A stretch of 64,000 nucleotides of DNA from Dehalococcoidia bacterium UBA5748 (GTDB lineage: Bacteria; Chloroflexota; Dehalococcoidia; Dehalococcoidales; UBA5627): the NCBI GenBank assembly GCA_002419135.1, contig DIFM01000026.1, positions 1 through 64,000 on the forward strand, given 5' to 3'. The first letter of the stretch is position 1. Each line of letters starts with the position of its first letter. Shown here piece after piece: positions 18,000 through 26,858 of the stretch. Under the pieces are notes generated by a model, which saw only the letters and a program-made list of their open reading frames with translations, ran no database searches and was not told the origin of the DNA. Both the position numbers and the translations under genes were made by a program.

Positions 18000-18674
18000 C
18001 TAAATCTTACCACTATGACTGCAAATTTGGCTAAGGCAACAGCCGCCGCAAACGGGTTTTTTATTACAGGCTTCCTTGGCGTGTTTTACGATTAAAGCAT
18101 GGTATTCATTAAATACGATCACATCGGTTGCTAAATTTGACATAAAAAGCTTCTGATAGTAGTTGTAACTATCATCTTCATTTGTTAAGCCGATACGGGA
18201 AAAAATACGTTTGGTATATGCATCTATAACGAAAAGCGGTTTACCCAGTGCATATAAAAGAATAGAGTCCGCCGTCTCCGGCCCGATGCCATAGACAGCC
18301 AACAATTCCTCGCGCAGTTTGTTCGATTTCACTGCGGACATCTGCTCGATATCATCCGAATAATTTTCGCCTAACCAGTATACCAGTGATTTCAGTTTGC
18401 GGGCTTTCACATTATAGTATCCGCTGGGCTTGATTAACCCCGACAATTCGGAAAAAGGCATATTTCTGATTGCGCCCGGTGAAAGGGCCTGCGCCTTTTT
18501 TAAATTAGTGATGGCTTTCTCTACGTTTGTCCATGCCGCCGATTGTGTCAGGACAGCACCTATCATAACCTCGAACGGTGTCTGGGCAGGCCACCAGTGC
18601 TGGGGACCGTAGGCATCCAAAAGCCTGTCGTAGATAGTATTAACCGATAATTGTTCGCTTTTATCATCTTTCAT
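18000..18674 (-). CDS. Endonuclease III-related DNA glycosylase (HhH-GPD)
   Basis: A base-excision repair glycosylase of the endonuclease III superfamily. The helix-hairpin-helix is in LLAVYGIGPETADSIL and the catalytic Asp in FVIDAYTKRIF. Where endonuclease III has its lyase Lys after the hairpin glycines, this protein has Glu, which points to a monofunctional glycosylase of the COG2231/MagIII-like group (3-methyladenine removal) rather than a true Nth. The C-terminal CNKKPVCGGCCLSQIC holds four cysteines for a 4Fe-4S cluster, with one spacing a residue shorter than usual. First gene of the reverse operon with GNAT and Sir2. Confidence 0.85.
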   Translation of the reverse strand: MKDDKSEQLSVNTIYDRLLDAYGPQHWWPAQTPFEVMIGAVLTQSAAWTNVEKAITNLKKAQALSPGAIRNMPFSELSGLIKPSGYYNVKARKLKSLVYWLGENYSDDIEQMSAVKSNKLREELLAVYGIGPETADSILLYALGKPLFVIDAYTKRIFSRIGLTNEDDSYNYYQKLFMSNLATDVIVFNEYHALIVKHAKEACNKKPVCGGCCLSQICSHSGKI

Positions 18675-18727
18675 AAATAAACACCGGTATACAATCGAAT
18701 ATTATAGCACGGGACAATTTTATAGAT

Positions 18728-18768
18728 TAATTAACGGGGTCGATTATTGAATACAACCCCGTTAATTA
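18728..18768 (-). terminator. Terminator of the Re-citrate-synthase-like gene
   Basis: A 13-bp perfect stem, TAATTAACGGGGT (18728-18740) with ACCCCGTTAATTA (18756-18768), stands 34 bases after the stop codon. The stem base is AT-rich but the T-run is short, so efficiency is uncertain. Confidence 0.65.
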
Positions 18769-18801
18769 TAAAACTTAAATTAGTTTTATGCCCCGATATT
18801 T

Positions 18802-20040
18802 TTATTCCAGCGGAGTCAGGGTAAGCAACTTTTTAGCGATGTCGGGGTATGAAGCAATGAATTTGAGCTCATCCTCGGTAAGCGGTTTCTGCGCTTCGAC
18901 GTTGGCAAACCTTACCAGTTCCAGTATTCTGTTGGCTTCATTCCTGTCATTAAAGGAAATCGACATATTCCCCATAATGTGGCTGAAACCCGAAATGCCG
19001 CTGTATTCGCCGGCACAGATTTCCCTGCCGGTTTCAACCAGTTCGGGGTCTCCCCTGCCCAGCTCCTCATAGCCATAGAGTTCATAGTTCTCCGGGTCTT
19101 TGAGCACACCGTCGGCATGAATGCCGGATTCATGTGCAAATGCATTGGCACCTACGCCTACCTGATTGATGGGAATGGGAACTTCAAAGGCATAACTGGC
19201 GAACTTGGCAATCTTATATGCTTTGGAAAGGTCAATACCATTTCCCAGTTGATATTTTTCATTAAACCCTTTGGATTTGGTAATGGCAAGGATAGTAGCC
19301 ACCAGGTCTGCATTTCCGCAGCGCTCGCCGATACCGTTAATGGTGGTGTTGATGTAAGCGTCCTGTCCGCCGTCGATAACACCCTTGGCTCCGGCAATCG
19401 AAGTTGCCACAGCCATTCCAAGGTCGCCGTGACAGTGGAGTTCTATCGGAAGCTCTACATTCTCCGCCAGCTCTTTTGCGGTTTCATAAATCGAGAAAGG
19501 GTTATCGTAACCCAGTGTATCGCAATATCTTAACCTTTCAGCGCCATGTTCTTTGGCTGCTTTCCCGAATTTAATCAGATAATCTATGTCCGTTCTTGAA
19601 GCATCCTCGGCATTTACTCCGATGGTTTTGGTTCCGTGGGCTTTAGCTGCTTCAATTGCGGCTATCATATCGTTGATTATATCGTCGCGGTTTTTCCTAC
19701 CCTGGAATTTTCCGTTAATCATCTGGTCGGAAGTGGAGATTGACAGGTTAAGATGCTCCAGACCGGGCACCATTTTATAGGCTAACTCGACATCGGCAAT
19801 CATAGCCCTTATCCATCCCTCCAGCCTCATATGCTTTATAACACCGAGTTTAGCCAGCTCCAGATTGGCCTGTAAATAATTGGATTCGTGTTTGGTAGTC
19901 GGGAAACCGAATTCCGATTGGAATACTCCCATTTCGTCCAGATAGATATTTATCATGGTCTTTTCCAGCTTGGAAAGACCTAACTTTGCTGTTTGAACAC
20001 CATCCCTGTTGGTTACGTCAACTAAATAAATTTTTGGCAT
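18802..20040 (-). CDS. Homocitrate/isopropylmalate synthase family, likely Re-citrate synthase
   Basis: A HMGL-like TIM-barrel enzyme condensing acetyl-CoA with a 2-oxo acid. The barrel starts VDVTNRDGVQTAKLGLSK, metal ligands lie in LHCHGDLGMAVA, and NGIGERCGNADLV and HESGIHADGVLKDPENYE are present. The 412-residue length and the absence of a leucine-feedback domain argue against LeuA. The closest picture is the Re-type citrate synthase shown in Clostridium kluyveri and Dehalococcoides, which replaces GltA in anaerobes; homocitrate synthase is the alternative. Start set at ATG 20040 (MPKIYLVDVT), preceded by AGAGGTAG. Single gene with its own terminator. Confidence 0.82.
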   Translation of the reverse strand: MPKIYLVDVTNRDGVQTAKLGLSKLEKTMINIYLDEMGVFQSEFGFPTTKHESNYLQANLELAKLGVIKHMRLEGWIRAMIADVELAYKMVPGLEHLNLSISTSDQMINGKFQGRKNRDDIINDMIAAIEAAKAHGTKTIGVNAEDASRTDIDYLIKFGKAAKEHGAERLRYCDTLGYDNPFSIYETAKELAENVELPIELHCHGDLGMAVATSIAGAKGVIDGGQDAYINTTINGIGERCGNADLVATILAITKSKGFNEKYQLGNGIDLSKAYKIAKFASYAFEVPIPINQVGVGANAFAHESGIHADGVLKDPENYELYGYEELGRGDPELVETGREICAGEYSGISGFSHIMGNMSISFNDRNEANRILELVRFANVEAQKPLTEDELKFIASYPDIAKKLLTLTPLE

Positions 20041-20237
20041 ATTTCTACCTCTTTTTGTAAAATAAGAAACATTAACCCATGATGAATGGTTAATAGATAA
20101 TGGTAGCACAATATTCTTTCGGCGGCAATTATGTGCTAAAATTAAGCAGGGTTTTTAATCCTGCATTAGATAACTAAACAGCTATGTTAACTAAAAATAA
20201 TTATATTGAATTAACGTTATAATCAGGGGGCAGCGGA

Positions 20238-21275
20238 ATGGAAAAGATAAAAGTTGGGATTGTGAATGTTACCGGCTATGCCGGCATAGAATTAGCCCGA
20301 TTGCTGGTACGGCATCCGGCTGCCCGGCTTGTTTCGGTTACCGGCAGAAGCTCCGCCGGACAAAAGCTGGCCGATGTTTTTCCGCATATGACGGGCGCTG
20401 CCGACCTTATCATAGAATCCGAACTTTCTGATGTCGATTTCGCTTTTGTAGCCATGCCCCATAAGGAGAGCGCGCTGGAAGTGATGAAACTTATCGAACG
20501 CGGTATTAAAGTGGTGGATATCAGCGCCGATTTCCGTTTAAGCAACCCCGAGGATTATAACGAATGGTATGGTTTTACCCATCCCTCACCGGAGCTGTTG
20601 GATAAGGCGGTTTACGGGCTGCCCGAGCTGTATCGTAAAGATATTGAATCGGCCAATCTGGTAGCCAATCCCGGCTGTTATCCCACCGCCGCTATACTGG
20701 CTATGGCTCCGGCAGTCAAGCAAGGCATCATTTCTGAAGATATCATCATCGACAGCAAATCGGGGCTATCCGGCGCCGGCAGAACTCTGACTACCGTCAG
20801 CCACTATTCGGAAGCAAACGAAAACACCGCTGCTTATGCCTTGAAAGGGCATCGCCATCTGCCGGAAATCGTACAGGAACTCACTTATCTTAATGGCGAA
20901 ACGGTAAATGTAACCTTCGTTCCTCACATTGTTCCGATGACCCGCGGTATTTTATCCACCTGCTATGCTGCTTTAAGGGAGGAGTTTGTCGAGAAGGAAG
21001 ATATTCAGGTAGAAATCAACGCTATCTACAAGGAATTTTATAAGGATGCGCCTTTTGTTAAGGTAGTCGATAATCCACCGCATACCAAGAATGTCTGGGG
21101 CAGTAATATGTGCCATATCTATCCGTTCGTCGATACGAGGACAGGCCGTCTTATAGTCATTAGCTGTATAGATAATCTGGTAAAGGGCGCGGCCGGACAG
21201 GCCATTCAGAATATGAATATCATGTCGGGTTTTGCCGAAACTGCCGGTCTGGAAGCCCCGCCTATATATCCGTAA
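20238..21275 (+). CDS. argC: N-acetyl-gamma-glutamyl-phosphate reductase
   Basis: NADPH-dependent reduction of N-acetylglutamyl phosphate in arginine synthesis. The N-terminal VGIVNVTGYAGIELARLL is the dinucleotide-binding loop, and NPGCYPTAAILA (about residues 148-159) carries the active-site Cys. The substrate motif GHRHLPEI follows. The 345-residue length is standard. A run of G's (CAGGGGGCAG) precedes the ATG. The rest of the arg pathway is not adjacent: the gene is isolated, with a repeat region downstream. Confidence 0.95.
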   Translation: MEKIKVGIVNVTGYAGIELARLLVRHPAARLVSVTGRSSAGQKLADVFPHMTGAADLIIESELSDVDFAFVAMPHKESALEVMKLIERGIKVVDISADFRLSNPEDYNEWYGFTHPSPELLDKAVYGLPELYRKDIESANLVANPGCYPTAAILAMAPAVKQGIISEDIIIDSKSGLSGAGRTLTTVSHYSEANENTAAYALKGHRHLPEIVQELTYLNGETVNVTFVPHIVPMTRGILSTCYAALREEFVEKEDIQVEINAIYKEFYKDAPFVKVVDNPPHTKNVWGSNMCHIYPFVDTRTGRLIVISCIDNLVKGAAGQAIQNMNIMSGFAETAGLEAPPIYP

Positions 21276-21750
21276 AAACTCTTCTTATACCCTCATCCGT
21301 CATATAGATATGCCACCTTCCCCCGGGGGAAGGCATTTTTCGTAGGGGCGACCATTGGTCGTCCGCCCACCACCATCGAGATTCAGTGTAACAATCACTC
21401 TTAAAAATAACATGTATTCAAATAAAAAATCGTATTAAATCCCCTCTGACTCCCCTTTCCCAAAGTGGAGGAAACGGTCATATTCTATCAGGAAAGGAAG
21501 ATGACAATCGGATTAATCCCTGCGTGGTTCGGCAAGTTCAATATAGTAAATGTCATTCTGAGGAAGTATTACGACCGAAGAATCTATACAGTTATCGTAT
21601 GGTGAATAGATCCTTCACTGCGTTCAGGATGACATTTCTGTATTACGTGTTACTTAATAAAAAACTGTTTTCTGGCGTTATTCAAAAAAATATTAGTGCC
21701 ACTTAATGGTCACAATGATAAAAAAACATATGCACCAGCACAGGTTCAAT
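21276..21750. repeat. Repeat region downstream of argC
   Basis: No gene is supported. A MITE-like unit begins CCCTCATCCG at about 21290 and includes the perfect 18-bp palindrome CCTTCCCCCGGGGGAAGG at 21316-21333. Another piece, ATCCCCTCTGACTCCCCTTTCCC, lies at about 21438-21460. Copies of the other family are GTCATTCTGAGGAAG near 21552 and GCGTTCAGGATGACA near 21618-21633. Confidence 0.65.
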
Positions 21751-22128
21751 TCAGGAATAGATATCTCTTTTTCTTAAAAGCTTTAGAGAAATGAATCCCA
21801 GTATGCCGGAAATAAGGTATGGAAAACTAAGTATGCTCCACATACCGATATTATCCCATGTACTACTATCAGAAAGCACCCATATGGCTGTTCCTGCAAT
21901 TAACGAGTTGACAATGAAGAGCACACTGGAAGCCAACGGTCTCTTCCATGACAGGATGATGCCCGATAACCCGATTATTATTATCACCAGCCCAAATATA
22001 TGGATTGTCCCAAAGTCATGAGGCCACCTGTATCCCCCCAACAGAAATCCTGCTATCAGCCCCCAGCTGATTAATATTGTTACAAGTGATGTTAAAATGA
22101 GACCTATCCAAATCAAGGTCTTTGCCAT
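21751..22128 (-). CDS. Small four-helix membrane protein
   Basis: A 125-residue protein with four hydrophobic segments (about residues 5-28, 42-62, 66-86 and 92-112) and a charged C-terminal tail ending KLLRKRDIYS. I do not recognise the family. AGGGGGT precedes the ATG. It is the third gene of a reverse operon with a lipoprotein (11 bases upstream) and a secreted clan-CD-like protein. It could be a membrane partner of the exported products, but nothing in the sequence proves this. Confidence 0.65.
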   Translation of the reverse strand: MAKTLIWIGLILTSLVTILISWGLIAGFLLGGYRWPHDFGTIHIFGLVIIIIGLSGIILSWKRPLASSVLFIVNSLIAGTAIWVLSDSSTWDNIGMWSILSFPYLISGILGFISLKLLRKRDIYS

Positions 22129-22139
22129 GCATGTACCCC

Positions 22140-23045
22140 CTAAAATCCTTTTCTGGCATCGACGTATTGAATGAATATGGATGGATTACCATCGAGTGTA
22201 TCCAGATATTCCCCTTCAAAGACATATACAGGGTATACATAATCCTGGGCTTGTGTCATCGAATCCAGATAATATCCAAGCGATACTTCAGTTATCCTGA
22301 CATCCCGGCCTTCTCCCATTCCCAGAGGCTGCAGCATCAGTCGATTATTAATGAGGTCCTGATAAGCCTGTTGTGCGGTCTTTAACGAAACAGCCATATC
22401 GGTTTTTTCATATTCCGCATGATACCAGTGAACCTGTACTACTTCGCCACCATCACCAATCCTGACACTCATTTTTTTACCGATTACTGCTGCCGGGAAA
22501 TCGCCGATATCATAATCAAAGACAACCGACAGATGGGCAACTCCATAGTAATAAGTGCCTCCTGCCACAACCTCCTTAACCCGGATATCAGGAGTGAGCA
22601 GTCCCTTATCGGCCAGGAATTTTATTGCAATATCCTCCGCTGTTTTATCATCGGGAAGAGATGGCTTTTCAGCCGGATACAGCTTTTTCATACTTGTATG
22701 GTACAAAATTGCTCCTGTTTCAGTTGCCATCTCAAGACCTTCATCGGTATATTTATTTTTTAGAAAATAGAGGTCAGAACCATCGTTAAAGTCTACTGAA
22801 GGTTCGAAAACTCCAAACCAGTTACCAATATTCAGGGCGTACTCTTCGGTAACGTCAGGATGTTTTATCCGGTATACCGGCACAGTATCAGGCGTATCGG
22901 GCAGAGAGGTGTCAAGTTGGTAATTGTTGTTCATCCATCCCAATTGATTTGATACCATCTCCAATGGTTGTGAGCAGCCGCTTGTCCCTAACAAGCTGGC
23001 GGTCATTAATAAGGTAACTAATATTACAGTAATATATCTTTTCAT
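22140..23045 (-). CDS. Lipoprotein of unknown function
   Basis: A 301-residue exported lipoprotein. The start is ATG at 23045 with AAGGAG upstream; the signal peptide MKRYITVILVTLLMTASLLGTSGC ends in a lipobox with the lipidated Cys24. The rest is soluble, with a repeated alpha-beta look around KTAEDIAIKFLADKGLLTP and LKTAQQAYQDLINNRLM, reminiscent of PepSY/YycI-like extracellular modules, but I cannot assign it firmly. Middle gene of the operon, 60 bases after the clan-CD-like gene. Confidence 0.7.
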   Translation of the reverse strand: MKRYITVILVTLLMTASLLGTSGCSQPLEMVSNQLGWMNNNYQLDTSLPDTPDTVPVYRIKHPDVTEEYALNIGNWFGVFEPSVDFNDGSDLYFLKNKYTDEGLEMATETGAILYHTSMKKLYPAEKPSLPDDKTAEDIAIKFLADKGLLTPDIRVKEVVAGGTYYYGVAHLSVVFDYDIGDFPAAVIGKKMSVRIGDGGEVVQVHWYHAEYEKTDMAVSLKTAQQAYQDLINNRLMLQPLGMGEGRDVRITEVSLGYYLDSMTQAQDYVYPVYVFEGEYLDTLDGNPSIFIQYVDARKGF

Positions 23046-23105
23046 GATTGTTACTCCTTGACAGATTGTTCTTTTTATCCTAACAGCATATATCATGTCT
23101 GATTA

Positions 23106-23903
23106 TTAGAGCGGATAATCTATGCTATAATAGTCCCCATCAGGTTCTAAATCAGCTTGGGTGTCCCCAAAGCCCCAAATACAATCATCAAAATAGCACT
23201 CTTCTTCAAAAATAATTCTTAAATTCGTTCCGGATGGTTGTGTCCAAGAACAGCCCCAAAACCATGCATCTGCAACACTCTCCCCAGAACACAAATACTC
23301 AGCGATTCGCGTTCCTGCTGTAGTATGTCCATACATTGAGGTAGACGCACCACAAATCATATGGACTCCATCTAAAGCCTGCGCAAACTTGCCGTTTGAT
23401 TTTTGGTAGTTATCAGAGGCAGCGTTATCTCCCATCAATGTATTACAGGCAAATAGCATCACCCACTCTAAGTCGGTTTCTCCCCACTGTGCTTCCAGAT
23501 AATCAACTGTATTACTGTTGCCCAAAGGATTTTGATCGTTTACAAGCGGTATATAATCTTCGCCGCCGTGACCGCAAAAGAAGAATAGATCGACCCCGTC
23601 GGCACTATCATTGTCATTGTCGACGAAAGGCCCCTCTTCATCAATATCATGGTGAATAAAATTCCGCTGCCACGGATAATAATTATCCAGATAATTCACG
23701 AAACCAACGGTTACATCTTCGGTTATGGGGCGATCCCCCCAAGGAATACCTAGCCAGCATTGATAGTCCGCATTATAAATACCGCCAACTTCAATTAATC
23801 CATCATCATCCTCCACAGCTAGTGCCAATGCACTTTCACCTGCACCGATGGATAAAACGAGAGCCATGATTAGTGAAAGGATTATCGTTCTTTTCTTATA
23901 CAT
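23106..23903 (-). CDS. Secreted clan-CD-peptidase-like protein (DUF6345-like)
   Basis: A 265-residue exported protein with a classical signal peptide ending near residue 30. The mature part holds a candidate His/Cys dyad of the caspase-gingipain type: DLFFFCGHGGEDY (His about residue 112) and WVMLFACNTLMG (Cys about residue 153), each after a hydrophobic strand as in clan CD folds. It resembles DUF6345-type proteins in my memory. Catalysis is unproven. GAGGAAAAG precedes the ATG. First gene of the reverse operon, divergent from an ECF sigma factor about 210 bases away. Confidence 0.65.
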   Translation of the reverse strand: MYKKRTIILSLIMALVLSIGAGESALALAVEDDDGLIEVGGIYNADYQCWLGIPWGDRPITEDVTVGFVNYLDNYYPWQRNFIHHDIDEEGPFVDNDNDSADGVDLFFFCGHGGEDYIPLVNDQNPLGNSNTVDYLEAQWGETDLEWVMLFACNTLMGDNAASDNYQKSNGKFAQALDGVHMICGASTSMYGHTTAGTRIAEYLCSGESVADAWFWGCSWTQPSGTNLRIIFEEECYFDDCIWGFGDTQADLEPDGDYYSIDYPL

Positions 23904-24116
23904 TCATCTTTTCCTCACTTGCCATACTCCATAAAGCCTGTTTGTTAATCTTCATAACTAGCCTTTCCTAATTACCTGTCTAATATGATAGACGGAATAG
24001 AGGAGTAAAAAGTTCCACTTTTCTTTGAAAACCTCTATTATTTGGATTGGGTAACAGGGTTTAATCTTAAAGTGTTACAATAAAGACTATTAAAACAACA
24101 TTTAGCTTTGGATAAA

Positions 24117-24668
24117 ATGGACGATGTAGAAGAAAGTAAGCTAATTGGGCTAAGTCAGCAAGGAAGCGTAGATGCATTCAACGCACTCATAGAATGCTAC
24201 CAGAAAGAAGCCTTAAAGATAGCTTTTCGTATACTGGGCAATTTGTCGGATGCGGAAGATGTTTGCCAGACCGCATGGATGTCTGCCTGGAAATCTATTA
24301 AAAATTTTCGAGGGGGCAGCTTTCGGGCATGGATATTCAGCATAGTAGCCAACGCTTGCCGGGATGAATTACGTAAACGTAAGCGAAAGCGAAACATGGA
24401 AACAAGTATTCCCGATTGTCCACTGCCGTCTACAGACGTTCTTACAGATGACATAGTTTTGACCCGAGAAAAGGTAGAAGCTGTTCAGAAAGCATTACTC
24501 CGGTTGCCTTACGAACAACGCCTGGCTGTGATTTTACGTGTATATGTAGACATGAATTATAAAGAAATATCCAAAGTGATGAAATGTCCTTTAGGTACCG
24601 TCAGGTCGAGATTGAACCGGGGATTACATCGTTTAAGAGACCTTTTACGAGACGGAGAATGTTTGTAA
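24117..24668 (+). CDS. ECF-family RNA polymerase sigma factor
   Basis: A sigma-70 family factor with only regions 2 and 4. Region 2 (about residues 20-85) has RILGNLSDAEDVCQTAWMSAWKSIKNFRG; region 4 (about 115-175) has LPYEQRLAVILRVYVDMNYKEISKVMKCPLGTVRSRLNRGLHRLR, a clear helix-turn-helix. No ribosome-binding site is obvious; the ATG at 24117 gives 183 residues and an in-frame TTG at 24108 would add three. It is followed by its presumed zinc anti-sigma factor, so activity is likely released by an envelope signal. Confidence 0.92.
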   Translation: MDDVEESKLIGLSQQGSVDAFNALIECYQKEALKIAFRILGNLSDAEDVCQTAWMSAWKSIKNFRGGSFRAWIFSIVANACRDELRKRKRKRNMETSIPDCPLPSTDVLTDDIVLTREKVEAVQKALLRLPYEQRLAVILRVYVDMNYKEISKVMKCPLGTVRSRLNRGLHRLRDLLRDGECL

Positions 24669-24717
24669 AAAGACGGTTTTAAAATTATACTCGAAATATA
24701 AGTCGAGGATTTAAGGA

Positions 24718-25188
24718 ATGAAAACCTGGTTTAAACGCTTTTATAAAACAGAATGCTCGAGGACAAGAGAGCAGCTGACATCGTATCTCGATGGCGAGCT
24801 TGGTGCAAAAGAGCTACAGGAATTGGAACTACATCTCAAGTCCTGCCGGACATGCCGTGAAGAATACGACTCACTCAGGCAGACGATAGGCCTTTTGCGG
24901 CAGATGCCGGAAGTAAGCTCCGAACGTACTTTTAGAATAGATGAAAAGAATGTTACGACGAAACCTGGCGATAGAAAGCTCTTAATTCTTTATAGGGCCG
25001 TAGCCGGGGTTGCCATTATTCTGGCATTGGTTTGTATCGGGGATTTCGGGCATTTATTTATGCCAACAGGGGAGTCGCCGTTAGGAGGCTATCCCTGGTT
25101 AGTAAGAGGAATTGAGCTAGGACTATTTGTTATTTTAGGCGCATTAGGGCTTCGCATTCTTATCCACCTGTTTAGACGACGGAAGTAA
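24718..25188 (+). CDS. Zinc-finger anti-sigma factor, membrane-bound
   Basis: The N-terminal 50 residues match the anti-sigma zinc-finger (ZAS/zf-HC2) domain: CSRTREQLTSYLDGELG then ELHLKSCRTCREEYDSL, with the HxxxCxxC zinc site. Two hydrophobic segments follow at about residues 84-106 and 128-150, so it tethers the ECF sigma factor at the membrane. The gene is 49 bases downstream of the sigma gene in the same direction. Length 156 residues. The periplasmic loop between the two helices is short, about 20 residues. Confidence 0.88.
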   Translation: MKTWFKRFYKTECSRTREQLTSYLDGELGAKELQELELHLKSCRTCREEYDSLRQTIGLLRQMPEVSSERTFRIDEKNVTTKPGDRKLLILYRAVAGVAIILALVCIGDFGHLFMPTGESPLGGYPWLVRGIELGLFVILGALGLRILIHLFRRRK

Positions 25189-25577
25189 CGGATTAAAATA
25201 GCGTACTTTCATTTCCTGTTAACAAGTGGCTGTGAAAATCAGGCTAATTCCCCCTATTTTGCTAACGGATGGCGAATAATAAGGCAATACTATACAATAA
25301 CAAAAATCATTCTTCAACCCTCATCCGGCATCCCGAATTTTCGGTATGCCACCTTCCCCCGGGGGAAGGCGTTTTCGTGGGGAAGACCGGGAACATGAGT
25401 CCCGATTTATCGGGAAAGAGATTGTAGAGCGGGAATCATATTGATGATTTCGTCGCCGTTATGGTTCGACAGGCTCATCACGAACGGCTAAAAAAAGCTC
25501 ACCACGAACGGCTTTCGTGATTTTCTTTCCATAAACAATTGATTGGCCGCCTTCCTTCTGCTATGCTTTAGTCTGCA
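25189..25577. repeat. Repeat region upstream of the MFS gene
   Basis: No gene is supported. A MITE-like unit starts CCCTCATCCGG at 25318 and includes the 18-bp palindrome CCTTCCCCCGGGGGAAGG at 25352-25369. At 25456-25488 lies a CCGTTATGGTTCGAC/AGGCTCATCACGAACGGC copy, followed at about 25496-25512 by a second copy of its right half, the same double arrangement seen at 16510-16567. Confidence 0.65.
25539..25567 (+). promoter_or_regulatory. Promoter of the MFS gene, almost leaderless
   Basis: TTGATT (25539-25544), a 17-base spacer and TATGCT (25562-25567) end just 10 bases before the MFS ATG at 25578. The predicted transcript would begin only a few bases before the start codon, which fits the absence of a ribosome-binding site. 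Confidence 0.5.
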
Positions 25578-26858
25578 ATGACACAGAAACAGGATAACCC
25601 GGGAATTACCCCCCGCTCTTTCGGCAAGTGGGATTATCTCAAAATCACCATACTGGTCTTTTCCACCACAGGCCTGTGGCAGTCGATGCACTCTCTCATC
25701 CTCCCCATCAGAATCCTCGATTTTGCCCCCGAAGCGGAAAAAAACACCTATCTCGGCTTAATGACCTTTGTCGGTCTGATTATTGCCATGTTACTCCAGC
25801 CTGTCTTCGGAGCCATCAGCGACCGTTCGGGTTTCCGTATGGGAAAACGCCGACCCTTCATAATCATCGGCGCACTGTGTCTTTTACTGTTTTTGCCCGG
25901 TATCGGGCTTGCCGGCAGCTATGCGGTGATATTTGCCATCTACTGCGTGATGCAAATCTCCAGCAATGCCGTGCAGGGGGCGCACCAGGGCTTCATTCCC
26001 GACATGGTTCCCGAAGGTAAAAAAGGGCAGGCCTCCGGTATAAAGAGCTTTGTGGAGATGCTGGGCGGTGTTATCCTTATCTACATCATCGGTAAATTGA
26101 TGGATAACTACGCCGCCGGTGATGGAGACCAATGGCTATGGCTATCCCTTTTAATCCCGGGAATTATTTTATTTGTCTGTATGCTGGTAACGGTCTTTAC
26201 CGTGAAGGAGGACAGCGGAAATAAAAACTCCCCGTTTTCGATAAAAGATGTTATCCGCAACACCTTTAAAATCGATATCGGGATGAACCGCGGGTTTTTA
26301 TGGTTTCTGGCTTCACGGCTGTTCTTTTTTGCCGGTCTGGGAATAATCCAGCAATTTTCATTGTATTTTTTAATGTACCTTGGGGTGCCCGACCCGGCAT
26401 CCGCTGCGGCGAGATTCCTTATCCTGGCGGTAGTCGGTATGCTGATAGTCGTTTATCCGGCCGGTAGATTATCGGATAAAATCGGTCGCAAACCGATTGC
26501 CATAACATCGGCTTTTATCGGGGCTTTCGGTGTACTTCTGATAATCTTAACCAAGGACTACAACATGATAATGGTCGCCGCCGGATTTATCGGGGTGGCG
26601 CTTGGAGGGTTTACCAGCACGAACTGGGCGATGGCTATCGATATGGTCCCTGCTGGTGAAGAAGCGCGCTATCTCGGAATTGCCAATATGGCAACCGCCG
26701 GAGCGGGCGCGTTGGCACGCCTTATAGGTCCCGTTATCGACTTCTTTGAAAAACAGAGTTTGGGGCTTGGATACCAGGTAATGCTGTTTACCTGCCTGGT
26801 CTTTTTTATAGTTGGCGGATTGATTCTGCTGCGTATTAAGGAGAAGATTACCCGATAA
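25578..26858 (+). CDS. Major facilitator superfamily transporter
   Basis: A 426-residue polytopic membrane protein with 12 predicted helices. The MFS loop 2-3 signature appears as FGAISDRSGFRMGKRRPFII and its pseudo-repeat in the second half as YPAGRLSDKIGRKPIAITS. The N-terminal half resembles GPH/sucrose-type MFS carriers, but the substrate cannot be told. No ribosome-binding site is seen, in line with a near-leaderless promoter. Its last 11 bases overlap the 3' end of the convergent VTT-domain gene. Confidence 0.85.
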   Translation: MTQKQDNPGITPRSFGKWDYLKITILVFSTTGLWQSMHSLILPIRILDFAPEAEKNTYLGLMTFVGLIIAMLLQPVFGAISDRSGFRMGKRRPFIIIGALCLLLFLPGIGLAGSYAVIFAIYCVMQISSNAVQGAHQGFIPDMVPEGKKGQASGIKSFVEMLGGVILIYIIGKLMDNYAAGDGDQWLWLSLLIPGIILFVCMLVTVFTVKEDSGNKNSPFSIKDVIRNTFKIDIGMNRGFLWFLASRLFFFAGLGIIQQFSLYFLMYLGVPDPASAAARFLILAVVGMLIVVYPAGRLSDKIGRKPIAITSAFIGAFGVLLIILTKDYNMIMVAAGFIGVALGGFTSTNWAMAIDMVPAGEEARYLGIANMATAGAGALARLIGPVIDFFEKQSLGLGYQVMLFTCLVFFIVGGLILLRIKEKITR

